Assembly: GCA_016081115.2 (NCBI GenBank)
Contig: CM071924.1
Location: forward strand, 93,572,616-93,636,615
Length of the DNA: 64,000 nucleotides
Reading direction: 5' to 3'
DNA from: Rehmannia glutinosa
Taxonomy: Eukaryota > Streptophyta > Magnoliopsida > Lamiales > Orobanchaceae
In this document: in pieces, positions 54,319 through 64,000 of the stretch
How positions within the stretch are numbered: the stretch's first letter is position 1
Layout: each line of letters opens with the position of its first letter
Position numbers and translations under genes: made by a program
Notes under the pieces: model-generated
Seen by the model: the letters and a program-made list of their open reading frames with translations, nothing else
What the model was told of the DNA's origin: nothing
The model's database searches: none

Positions 54319-55287
54319 ATGAGGAGGAAGCCTTTGTGGCAAGAAAACGAGCGACCACATCTCTGAACCCTTCCAAGAGGATCATTCGACAGATGGTGTT
54401 CACTGATTCTGAAGATGAAACTCCTGTGGATATTAATTCGATCTTGGAAGGAAATAATGCGGATGATTTGGATCTGCCATCTGACATGGATGCAATTGCA
54501 AAAGAAATAAGTGGGGGTGTGAAAGAAGTTTGGCCGGGAACGCAAGAAAAATTTAAGGCCAAAGACTTGACCAAGAAGTACACTCTCCTTCACAAAATTG
54601 CACTTTGTAACTGGACTCCTACAAAGCATTCCTCTTGATCACTATGGATCAAAGCCACCCTGTTGTATTGCATTGGGACCAGACATCCATTCAACATTGG
54701 GAAAATGATCTTTGACATCATCGGGACTCATGCTGGGTACACCAGTACTTATGGTATTCTCCCCTTCCCTTCTTCAATCTATAAAGTGCTTGTTTCTCGG
54801 GGTTTACAAAGAAGGCATCCGAGGATCTAGTTGTTGTCCCCTGCTCCCATTTCCATCTCGTTAAAATTCTCAAAAGTGGGAAGATAAATGACCTACCCTC
54901 TCCTTCCTCCTTCTGTTTCCACCGATGGGGCTTCTTCCGGTGTTGCAACAGGGAATTCTGCACTTGAAGCCGATTACGATCGAGATAGTCAAGTTTGAAC
55001 ACCAAGTCAAGTACTGGACCTCGAAGAAGTTAGAAGCACAGGGTCTTCTATCCCAGCTCCTTGCTCCTGCTGGTTCTTTGGCACATTTTGCTCAAAAAGG
55101 GGGAGTAAGTGGTCATGGTATTGATGATCTTGATGACTTGGCGGATGCTGCCATTGCTGCTGAAGAAGCACATTCTGAGGGGGAGTCTAGTACGAAGGAA
55201 GATGTTACTTTAGAGGGGGAGTCTCAATCTCCATCTGAACATGAAGTTGACTCTGAGGGGGAGTCGAAGGAAGCAAGTGGCTCTGAT
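54319..55287 (+). pseudogene. Sirevirus ORF3 (envelope-like), 3' part
   Basis: Continues the frame cut at 50911: GDEEEAFVARKRATTSLNPS, then DSEDETPVDINSIL (acidic). After a break near 54640, LYCIGTRHPFNIGKMIFDII and GYTSTYGILPFPSSIYKVL match the conserved core seen in plant ORF3 or putative plant transposon proteins. The last part (54925-55287) has a helical segment, then an acidic tail ending before TGA at 55288. The tail is encoded by DNA with three GAGGGGGAGTC motifs. Confidence 0.65.
55177..55265 (+). repeat. Three polypurine motifs ahead of the 3' LTR
   Basis: GAGGGGGAGTC at 55177-55187, 55213-55223 and 55255-55265, inside the ORF3 tail. The tract used for priming is probably AAAGGGGGATT at 55509-55519, next to the LTR. 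Confidence 0.8.
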
Positions 55288-55518
55288 TGAATTTGCAACA
55301 TCTCCGAATGTTCTTGGTTTGTTTTTTGTTGTTCAAATGATTAAGGGTGTTAAACTAGTTCATTAGACTAGTATTTTGGATAATATGTTGGATGTATTTT
55401 GAAGCTGTTTGCATGCTTTTTAATCGTGCTAACTTGCGGGTTTCGTTATTGACTTCTCTTGTCGTATTCTATATTTATCTGTTAAGTGTTGTTTTGACCA
55501 AAAGTGCCAAAGGGGGAT

Positions 55519-56326
55519 TGTTAGTGTTATTAAAGTTGGCAATTTTGGTCCGTTTAGCACTGATGCATGTTCTAGTGTTGTAACACCTTTGGTAATGCAA
55601 CACTAGCTCACGAGAACCGGGCGGATTTTATGCCGATTACGTGTTGTGATTTTTGGCAAGATCTTTATATTGTGAATGTTGTTGATATTATTGATAATGT
55701 TTATCTTAATTGATTCAAACATATTTTTAGATTGCCAATTATTCCTTTTTAATCACTTTCCTTGTGTAATTGATTCTTACCCACAAGGAAATGATTTTGT
55801 TTTCTGATCTCCTTCCTTTAGCAAGAAACCGTCCATCTTGAAATCAGGGATAGGTTTTCTTTTGATGGCTATAAAGAAGAGAAGTCAGACCTTGAAGATG
55901 AAATTGAGCACAAGCATATTCGGCGCTTTATTTTGCACTTCTTCAAGAAATCATTTTACTACATACTCTTATTCTTGGGAGAAGAAGGTGAAGATCTACG
56001 GTGTGGATCGACTCAACCGTTCAAAGGATTTGATGTTGGAGGGATTCCAACAAGGTTGAGTGTTTACGAAAAAGAATCGATTCGAATATTAGTTTTATAC
56101 GAGTGTTGGTGTATTAGATAAAGAGGGATTCTTTATGCTTTTCGTAAATCCAGTCGTATTTGTAATAACTCTTTGTTCTCTAATATTGGATTGTTTCTTC
56201 TGTGGGCGTGGCCTCATGCATTATTCCGCTGTGTTCTGGTGTTGGTTAGTTCAGTGTTACAACATTAACATCCAACACCTTGAGAATCTGTTCTGTTTCA
56301 CGTAAGTAAGGGCACAGATTCTATCA
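55519..56326 (+). repeat. Sirevirus 3' LTR
   Basis: 808 bp. Lacks about 45 bp present in the 5' LTR around 44401-44450; otherwise few differences. Confidence 0.88.
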
Positions 56327-56361
56327 ATTTTCCTTGCCATTATCTCCATTTTTTTTATCAG

Positions 56362-57087
56362 GATTTTGGAGGCGACAAACTGTGTTGGAATTTGCACTAG
56401 TTAATGCAAGATGCCGTCTCAAATTTTCACCAAGGAATCTGTTGGGACGCCAATGAACATGGTCCCCAGTAAGCAAATTTTAATTAGACAATAATAGATA
56501 TGGTCCACATTAAAATTATTATGTGAATTGCCTCAAATAAGCCATATTAAACCGTCCTTGCTTTAATAAGTGACTTTTTTCTAAACCTAATTTAATTCGA
56601 TCTTACTTTTATGACATGGTTAAAATAGTTACTATTAATCAAAGCGGACAATCTTAGATTAGTTACTATTATATGCCTCAATTTTCGTACTCAAAGAAAA
56701 TTAATTTTTTTGGATCACGTGAACCACAGTGAATGAAACAAACTTTAATTCTATGATAAAAAAACTGTGCAAATTAGGTTTCTATGATATGTTAAAATTA
56801 AAAAAAAATTACATGTTAATTTTTGCAGATTTTGATGACATGAGTCTGTCAACTAATATTTGGTGAGAGCCTCTACCGGAATCCTCGAGATCCGGCTTTC
56901 ACGCAACCATGCTATAAACTATATAATAAATTTTTTTTACCGCCATATATACTTAATTGATTAAATTAAGTGTATATATTTGTACCATAGAGTAATGTAT
57001 TAATGCTGATATAAATACATACTCATTATTTGCATATATTCATGAGGCAAGGCCACCAAAAGCACGGAAAACTGCATAGACAGTTAG
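56362..57087 (+). pseudogene. D27-like: DWARF27-like carotenoid isomerase, exons 5-7
   Basis: Second half of the gene begun at 41290. Exon 5 (56362-56468) completes the split Arg codon from exon 4 and reads ILEATNCVGICTS, stop, CKMPSQIFTKESVGTPMNMVP, the Cys-rich block of D27 proteins; the stop (TAA near 56399) sits where the family has a hydrophobic or Asn-Leu residue pair. Exon 6 (56829-56922) starts in phase (NFDDMS) but soon shifts frame. Its donor GT, present in the copy at 1874, is AT here. Exon 7 (57047-57087) reads C-KATKSTENCIDS and stops with TAG. With the lesions in exons 2-3, exon 5 and exon 6, this locus cannot make a normal enzyme. Confidence 0.85.
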
Positions 57088-57640
57088 AGTACCAAACAAT
57101 TAGTTCACGGATTATAATTCTCACTACGTATAGTGATTTGTTTTTAGATTTACGTCTGTCATTTGTTTACAAAGTTTTGGGGTATGTATTGAGTTTATTT
57201 ATGCAATTGATTACTTTCAATCTTAAGTGTTTATTAATGTGTCCCATATTTTTATAAATTTTGTTAATGTATAATTATATTTTTGATTTTGTTATTCTTA
57301 TGTGTCAATGCGCGGAAATATTTAGATGACAAAATACATTAAGAAGTAATTTGGCCTTACTTATTTAAAAAATCATATATATCATCTTATAAGATGTTTT
57401 TTTATGAAAATCTATTAGATGTTTTAAAACCTTATAAGATGTTTGATGGTATTTTGAATACAAGGAGTTGAAATGTTTGGATAAAATTAGATGTGGAACT
57501 TAATTATAAGATGATAATAATGACAGTTTTGTAATTAAAATAATAAGAAACAAAGAAAGTTGTTAAAATAAGATCATATTTTAAAAATTAATTGGGAACC
57601 CCATCATGTAATAGAAGAAAATTAGTCTAAATTAGACTAA
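57088..57640 (+). other. 3' flank of the D27-like gene
   Basis: Homologous to 2153-2445 (ATGCAATTGATTACTTTCAA, then TTGGGAACCCC, TAATAGAAGAAAATTAG), with about 280 bp extra at 57270-57550 that the other copy lacks. Confidence 0.7.
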
Positions 57641-58097
57641 TGGCAGTTATGTGAGAACATTGAAATTTTATATTTGTTTGTCCAAAATGGTGTTTGGATG
57701 AAGGAAAAATTAAAGTTTAAAATGGAGAACTGGAATTAATTGATCAAAGCAAGAGAACATGTGGGTTTGGGACGTTTGTCTTCTTGAATGTGGGACAAAT
57801 ACAAAGGGTTGTCAGACTAGTATATATAATAACACTTGACTCTTAAGGTGTAATATTATATTGAATAGAGGCCCTCTCTACACGCATCCCACAGGGGAGT
57901 GCAAATCTCGGTCCGTTTCAAGCTCCGAACCATTGATTTTTGTATGGACACGAATGTCGCACCAAAATCGAGCTACATAGTCTAGCCTATTTTTTGTATT
58001 ATTTTATTTTCAAATTAAATCTGTAAAATAATAAATTTTTTAGTTTGAATTTAAAAATAATTTGTAACAATAAAAAGTTATTCCTGTAACCTGCATA
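57641..58097. other. Intergenic, nothing recognised
   Basis: No coding or terminal-repeat signal apart from a GC-richer patch at 57870-57990. Confidence 0.4.
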
Positions 58098-58689
58098 TCT
58101 ATCTATCTATATATATAATAACAAACCCCATTCTAAATGTTTTTCGCCTAAACACCTATTTCTAAAAATATTTCGGTTTTTGTTTATAAAACTTGCTTAA
58201 TCGATTTATTTATGGGGTTTCTTGAACATTTTTTTGTTAAAGTTGACCAAATCACTTATTTATGGCTAAATTAATAAATTACAGCTAATACCTATTATTC
58301 TTGAATGTTTATTTTCGGACCATGTTAATACAATCAATCGAAAAGGGTTATAAGGTAAGTTGACCATTGTGAATAATATTTCTTCCTATTTTTAATTTTG
58401 GAAAACAATTAATTATATATTACAATGAAGAAAAATCCAATCCCTTTTCCTATTTTAAAAAAATCGCTTTTTCTTATTTTGATACAATGTTGATTAGAGT
58501 TTTGAAAAATACTATGTGTTCGATTTTCCTTTAATGATCTTGACCAGGTTGTAAAATTTTCAATTAATAGAATCGAGAAAAGTTTTGATTCAACTCAAAC
58601 CTTTATTTTCGAAAAAAACTTGACAATATGTTAATATTTTGGTAAAACTCTAGCAGCCTAATATAAACAAACATATCTAGCACAATATT

Positions 58690-60311
58690 CTGGAAATTGA
58701 GAAATTATTGCAAAATCTAGGTAGGAGTCTGCGCAATTTTGACTCAATGCCATTTCCGGATGCTGACACTATTCATAGCAACCAAAACAAACTTATATAT
58801 GACGAGTTGCGTTATGATCTTGATGTTCTGTTGCAAGAGAACAAAGACCTCATCTCGAAAATTAACGATAACCAACAAAAAGTTTACTCAACGATAATGT
58901 GTGATGTACGATCAAATAAAGGTGGGATGTTCTTTGTCTACGGATATGGAGGAACAGGAAAAATATTTTTGTGGAAGGTTTTATCTTTAGGATTGAGGTC
59001 GAAAGGAGAAATTGTACTGAATATTGTATCTAGCGGTATATAGCTTCTCTTCTATTACCCGGTAGGAGGATTGAACATTTACGATTTGTTATTCCATTGA
59101 ACCCACATCAGGACTCAACTTGTAATATCAATCAAGGGAGTTCGCTTGCTGAGCTTATTATTCGTTCTAAACTTATGATTTGGGACGAGGCACCGATGAT
59201 GCACAAACATTGCTTTCAGGCATTAGACAAGACTTTACGAGGTCTTTTGAAACTCATCGACCCAATGTTGGAACATAAACCTTTTGGAGGGAAAACCGTT
59301 GTCCTTGGTGGGGATTTTAGACAGATCTTGCCTGTTATTCCCAAGGGAACTCGGCAAGATATTGTTAATGCATCCATTAACGCATCGTATTTGTGGAAAG
59401 ACTGCACTGTCCTTAAACTAACTAAGAACATGCGTCTTCAGAACCTTGGTGATACCAGTGATTATTAAGATTTGGCCGAATTCTCTGAATGGATCGCAAG
59501 CATTGGTGATGGAACAATCGGAGAATCAAATGATGGTTGTGCCATGATTGATATACCTGAAAATATCTTGCACGAATCTTTAGGTGATCCGATTGCAACT
59601 ATTGTAGAAAGTACTTATCCAATGTTTAAAGACGCCATTGATGATCCGACGTACTTGAAAGAAAGGTCTATACTAGCTCCTACCCTAAATGTTGTCGAAT
59701 CTATAAATCAATATATGACATCTTTAAACACATCGGAGGGCCATACCTATTTGAGTTCCGCCAGCACGTGTAAATCGGATGCTGATGTTGACTTCTTGCA
59801 TGATCTGCACACTTTCGAATTTTTGAATGGGATAAAATGTTTAGGGGTTCCTAATCATGAGTTGCATCTGAAGGTCAGGACTCCAGTTATGCTCTTGAGA
59901 AATATGGACCATTCCAATGGATTGTGTAACTAAGATTTAATTTGGTGATTACAAGGTTTGCCAAATATGTTCTTGAGGCTAAAATTCTCACTGGAACCAA
60001 TGCAGGTAATAAAGTTTTGATTCCGCGACTGACATTAACACCGTCGGATCTCAGAATCCCCTTCAAGTTCCAATGTAGGCAATTTCCTCTCATTGTATCT
60101 TATGCCATGTCTATAAACAAGAGTCAAGGCCAATCTCTCTGAAATGTCGGTTTGTACTTGAAGAATCCAGTGTTCAGTCATGGCTAGTTATACGTTGTTG
60201 TTTCCCGAGTTACGAATCGCAAGGGTTTGAAAATATTAGTTTGTGGTGAAGACGAATCAAACAATAAACAAACGATGAATGTTGTGTATAAAGAAGTATT
60301 CCAAAATTTGT
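58690..60311 (+). pseudogene. Helitron PIF1-like helicase, C-terminal part
   Basis: LIYDELRYDLDVLLQENKDL (58790) precedes the helicase core. Walker A is VYGYGGTGKIF (58936-58970), with Ile in place of the expected Thr after Lys. Walker B is LMIWDEAPMMHK (59170-59205). GGDFRQILPVIPKGTRQDI (59310) is the next helicase motif. After a stop at 59466, NVVESINQYM, EFLNGIKCLGVPNHELHLK, VMLLRNMD and AMSINKSQGQSL (60105-60140) follow. After one more stop the tail VVVSRVTNRKGLKILVC runs to a stop at 60311. Breaks at 59040, 59466, 59931 and 60140. Helicase unwinds DNA during rolling-circle transposition; the partner Rep domain is missing. Confidence 0.9.
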
Positions 60312-60471
60312 AATATGTACAAGTAGTGTTGTAATTTGAAAAAATCGTTTGGTAGTCTTTGTTATTTGTTCTGGCTCATTACAATTGTTTTGTGTACACA
60401 TTCAAATTACATAATTCGACAAATCATTAACATATGAATCACGTATCATATGAGATCATCATTACATCTTA

Positions 60472-60498
60472 CGTGCATCGCACGGGTCAACACACTAG
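60472..60498 (+). terminator. Helitron 3' terminal hairpin and CTAG end
   Basis: 5-bp stem CGTGC/GCACG, 3-base loop, then CTAG after 10 bases. Confidence 0.8.
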
Positions 60499-61290
60499 TT
60501 TATTTTTATAACAACAATATTTGTAATTGATGAGTAACACAAGGTGTTAATTGTTGGGTAACGACAATAATTTAATTTCTCATGTGTTCTGCCAGCCCTA
60601 TAAATAGTTAATTTTCCAACAATCAGAATACACTCTTCTACATTCTTGCATTCTGTCCTCTGCATATTGTTATTGAGATTATTTGGCCTCTTGCATTTTG
60701 GTGATAGATTCCAGACATTACCTTTAGTTCGTCGGGGATAAGGTAATCTAATTTTTTGTATATTATCTTGGGAAACAACCGTTCAAAATAGGGGAGAGAT
60801 CTATTTTAAGGATAATATTTTTAACACACGATTCGAACCATCTTTATATTGCTTTTGTCATAATATTGGCTTTGCTAATTTTATCATTTTTATATTTTCA
60901 GTTTATATAAATTGTACTAGATACACCTACTATTTTTCTAACACTTTTATGCTTAAAAATGTAATGGAAAATCATTATTAATTCCATATTTTTCAATAAA
61001 ACTAATTATTAGCATATACACAAATGTTTTTTTAATTAAATTTAATTAGTTAGATTAATAACCAAATATTAATGATTTTAATGAAAAAATAGTTTTCTAA
61101 TTAAATAATAAAAATATTCATGAAATATTATTCCTTTTAGTGCAAAATTTAAAGTAGATGGGTTGAAGCTAAATTTCAAGTTTGGTATAAAAATTGCACA
61201 ATTTAAGTGCAAAAGATGCACTAAAATAGAATTGTGGGTTAGAGATAGCATTAGTTTTCCGATTGAAAAAAAAAATATTACTATTGCCTT
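60499..61290. other. AT-rich DNA with a possible solo-LTR remnant
   Basis: 60530-60790 has a TATA box (CCCTATAAATAG) followed by a C/T-rich stretch (ACTCTTCTACATTCTTGCAT) as in a Copia LTR, but I found no matching ends or duplication. Confidence 0.3.
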
Positions 61291-61500
61291 TATTAATGGA
61301 AAGATCAACAGGTATGACAAATTACAATTCTATGGTGGATTATATTTCCATTGGCCAAAACTGGACATTTATTCTATGAATTAATTTCTCGATAACTTGA
61401 TGGAGCATAGACTAAACTTTCTTCGATAGTTTAAATGGTAAGCTCAATTTGCCTGCAAAAGTGACTCAATATTGGTTGTACGGTTTAAGTAGAAGTGATC
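61290..61500. repeat. D27-flank repeat, copy 2
   Basis: TTAATTTCTCGATAACTTGA, GGAGCATAGACTAAAC and GGTAAGCTCAATTTGCC match 12360-12560. Confidence 0.7.
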
Positions 61501-61779
61501 AATAATCATAAATTTTCATAGATCGTATGAATTGTACCGTACTGTCTCATTCGTAATTATTTACGACTAAAATCACGATTAAGAAATAAATAAACAAATA
61601 AAAGCCGAACTGTCTTGTTGGTGCAGCTATAGTTCTATAACTATAAAATCCGCCCGTAATTGCACCGCCCTTTTATCATCTAAGGGTAAAAATAAAATAT
61701 TCAATTTAAAAGATTTGTTTTTATCTTCGATTAGTTTAAATTAATCAATAAAGTTATTTTTGTTGCCAAAAAAAAAAAG

Positions 61780-63345
61780 AGTTAGTAATTCATGGAGAAA
61801 TCCAATGGAAAAATTGACAAGTATGAGGAATTACAGCTATGTATGGATGTGTATTCAAATGCCATTTTTTATTTTTCAACTAATCCAAAAAATGAGTTTA
61901 TGTTTATATAGTGAAATAAAGTTCTCATTGGAATTAAAGTCATACTTTTTTTTTTTAAGAAAATAGGATTTTGGAACCACATCCAAACAATTTTACTAAT
62001 CGCAAATTGATGTGAAAATACCCTTCAAAAACTATAATCAAATAATTTTCACTACAATCACGCAACTTTATGTCAAATATATACTTCAAAAGTTATAATC
62101 AAACATCTTTTTCATTTCAAAATATGGAAACTCAAATAACAACCCACGCATATTTTCAATTTCACACGAAAACAAAGAATATTTTCAAATTAATTTGCTA
62201 ATACTAGCAACTAAAAATTGGACGTGGAAATACATCCATACAAGGCGGTACAATTTTTGGAAGTGGGATGTAGGTTTCAATTATCTAAAACTGGATATTA
62301 ATTCTATCAATTAATTTCTTGGGAAAATTACAAAAAATACCCACTGTCCGATAAAATTACCACACAATACGCCATCACTTTTGTACTCATTTTTTTCTTT
62401 TTTATGCGCATGTATATTTTTTAATTATTTTTCCCTTTTTTTATTTTTTTTCCTGTATTGCTTTATATGTTATATATGTTGTTTCCATGTTGCTTAAATA
62501 TGATTCTTTGTAGTTTTGTTGTTTCAAAATAACTTTTACCTATTTTTTATGCTGATTTTTGTTCATGTATTATTTTGTATATTATTTGTATTGTTTCTGT
62601 GTTGTTCTAAAATATTTTTAATGTTGTTTTAATAATTTTTGTTGTTGTTTCCTTTTAGTTTTCAATGTGTAAATACAGTTTTGGCCTATTTTTAAGCTCT
62701 TTTTATGCATGTGGTTTTTTTAATATTTTTTACATTATTTATGAGTTGTTTCTATATCGTTTTTAATGTTGTTCTGATTTTTCTTTGTAGTTTCCACGTA
62801 GTTTTCGATGTTTAAATACAATTTTTACTTATTTTTAACTCTTTTTGCTCATATGATGTTTTCTATATTATTTCTGGTTCATTTCTATATTGTTTCTTGG
62901 TTGAATCCATGTTTTTTACTTTTTTAATGCATTAGATTAAAAATTGAATTGTGTTTTTTTTTATTGATGTTGCTTCTAAAATATTTTTAATTTATTTGCT
63001 TTTAATATGTATTGTTTATTTCACGGGGGCAAAATTTATCTTTTTACTAAAATTTTATTGGAAGAAACATGTTTGAAACATATTCAAAACAATCTTGAAA
63101 CAACAACATAAAAATTCCGAAAAATTTGGAGGAAGCGTAAATTTTTCCAAAAAAAGGGCGAGAGCGTAAATTTATTCAAAAAATACTAAAAAACGTAAAA
63201 AACTATCATTGTTTCCAGAAAGTGGGACAATTCACAATTGTGTACATTTACCTAATTTCTTTGATAACTTGATGGAGCATGGACTAAAATTTTCTTTGAT
63301 AATTTAAGGGGTAAGCCCAATTTCCTCCAAAAAGTTATTTAATGG
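61780..63345. repeat. D27-flank repeat, copy 3, split by an insertion
   Basis: Pieces at 61780-61850 (GAGGAATTACAGC), 62220-62320 (TTTTTGGAAGTGGGATGTAG to TTAATTTCTT) and 63253-63345 (TTTGATAACTTGATGGAGCA, GGTAAGCCCAATTTCC) follow the order of 12360-12560. The second gap is the Mutator-like element at 62321-63252. Confidence 0.7.
62321..63252. mobile_element. Mutator-like non-autonomous element, 932 bp
   Basis: The 9-bp duplication TAATTTCTT flanks it exactly (62312-62320 and 63253-63261). Left end GGGAAAATTACAAAAAATACC ... CCCACT; right-end complement GGTAAATGTACACAATTG ... CCCACT. The interior has about three diverged ~150-bp direct repeats with TTGTTTC, GTTTAAATACA and CTATTTTTAA(G/C)TC words. 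No ORF of note. Confidence 0.8.
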
Positions 63346-63429
63346 GCTTGCACTTTTCTTGATGAAGTGAAAGCTGGGCTAGAGTTGGCAACATAAGTCT
63401 CGACCATAATTCCAATGGAACTAAGGGCT

Positions 63430-64000
63430 TATGATAAAAATATCCACTTTTTTAAGTCAATCTCAGCCTTTTACGCTTTCCTATACAATTTTACCTAAAT
63501 TTACGCTTTCCGGTGAAATTTTACCTAAATTTACTCTCCTCGCTATTTTTTTACACAACAATACGCTCCAGCAAAAATTCCCGGAAATTTTTACGCTTTG
63601 TTTCAACATTGTTTCAAACATGTTTCAAACATGTTTCTGTATTTTAACATTGTTTCAAACATGTTTATGTATTTCAACATTGTTTCTAACATGTTTATGT
63701 ATTTCAACATTGTTTCTAACATGTTTCTTTTAATAAAAATAGGTAAAAAATTGTATTTAAACATCGAAAACTTCATTGAAACAACAAAGAAATATCAGAA
63801 CAACATTAAAAAGGGTATGGAAACAACCCAGAAAATAACGTAAAAAATATTTAAAACACAACATGAATAAAAAGAGCTTAAAAATAGGTAAAAATTGTAT
63901 TTACACATTGAATACTACATGAAAACAACAAAAAAATTATTAGAACAACATTAAAATATTATAAAACAACACCGAAACAATAGAAACAATGTACAAAATA
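63430..64000. mobile_element. Relative of the 62321 element, opposite orientation, cut by the window end
   Basis: AAAAATTGTATTTACACATTG, AACAACATTAAAAT and GGTAAAAA words are the complement of sequences at 62600-63000. The right end lies beyond 64000. ORFs here are repeat artefacts. Confidence 0.55.
63604..63730. repeat. Tandem repeat, ~30-bp unit
   Basis: About four copies of TTTCAACATTGTTTC(T/A)AAC followed by ATGTTTATGTA. Confidence 0.85.

Larger units (their letters stand above)
43704..56326 (+). mobile_element. Sirevirus-type Copia retrotransposon in D27-like intron 4
   Basis: LTRs at 43704-44552 and 55519-56326 begin TGTTAGTGTTATTAAAG and end TTCTATCA. ATTTT flanks both sides (43699-43703 and 56327-56331). 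The size without the hAT insertion is about 9.2 kb. The order is gag with two zinc-knuckle motifs, protease, integrase, RT, RNase H, then an extra ORF before the 3' LTR, the layout of the SIRE/Maximus lineage with an envelope-like ORF. All reading frames are broken. The element splits the D27-like gene between exons 4 and 5. Confidence 0.9.
58100..60498 (+). mobile_element. Helitron
   Basis: Ends CTAG at 60495-60498, followed by T, with a hairpin CGTGC-ATC-GCACG (60472-60484) ten bases before, the 3' signature of plant Helitrons. The 5' end is one of the TC dinucleotides in ATCTATCTATCT (58098-58106). Carries a helicase remnant, no Rep nuclease domain. Confidence 0.8.

Noticed and set aside
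63431..63843. Repeat-rich ORFs (FNIVSNMFMY-type).
   Set aside because: Direct translation of the 30-bp tandem repeat.

Overview
The window is nuclear DNA from a flowering plant, most likely a eudicot (inference). It has an AT-rich background, plant-lineage LTR retrotransposons, CACTA, hAT, Mutator-like, PIF/Harbinger and Helitron elements, tRNA-type SINEs, and split genes with GT-AG introns. I see no intact host gene. Two host-derived gene families are recognisable, both broken: DWARF27-like (D27, carotenoid isomerase of strigolactone biosynthesis) and pectin methylesterase (PME).

Layout. 1-1722: decayed CACTA transposase (TNP2) joined directly to the last intron and last two exons of a D27-like copy (to about 2445). 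2746-6050: nested DNA transposons, namely a 0.6-kb hAT element and a 2.5-kb PIF/Harbinger element holding a LINE fragment, a small MITE and a Mutator-like MITE. 6075-9555: internally deleted Copia element (gag only). 9556-10265: PME pseudogene fragment with a short head-to-head inverted copy. 10830-15150: CACTA-type ends, a lone D27 last-exon relic (11895) and subterminal repeats. 15282-20420: strongly decayed Copia element with two MITEs inside. 21769-25586: 3.8-kb solo LTR. 25592-30876: duplicated intergenic blocks, three SINE copies, a deleted hAT and MITEs. 30877-41222: Ty3/gypsy element of the Tat type on the minus strand, with 497-bp LTRs, a spliced antisense gene with its own TATA box, and two tandem-repeat arrays. 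41228-57087: D27-like gene in seven exons. 58100-60498: Helitron with a decayed helicase. 60499-64000: repeats shared with the D27 3' flanks and two related Mutator-like elements.

The central observation is that the seven-exon D27-like gene is buried in transposons. The Tat element (duplication ATATA) lies 62 bp upstream of its ATG. A 12.6-kb Sirevirus-type Copia element (duplication ATTTT) sits in intron 4, and a 3.4-kb hAT element (duplication CCAGGGAG) sits in the envelope-like ORF of that Copia. At least three small elements occupy introns 1 and 2. Exons 2, 3 and 6 carry frameshifts and exon 5 a stop codon, so the copy is a pseudogene. D27-related pieces also occur at 1781-2152 and 11895, and 3'-flank repeats recur at 12360, 61290 and 61780-63345, pointing to local duplication of a D27 locus followed by transposon invasion.

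All homology calls come from reading translated frames and motifs by eye. No database search was run.
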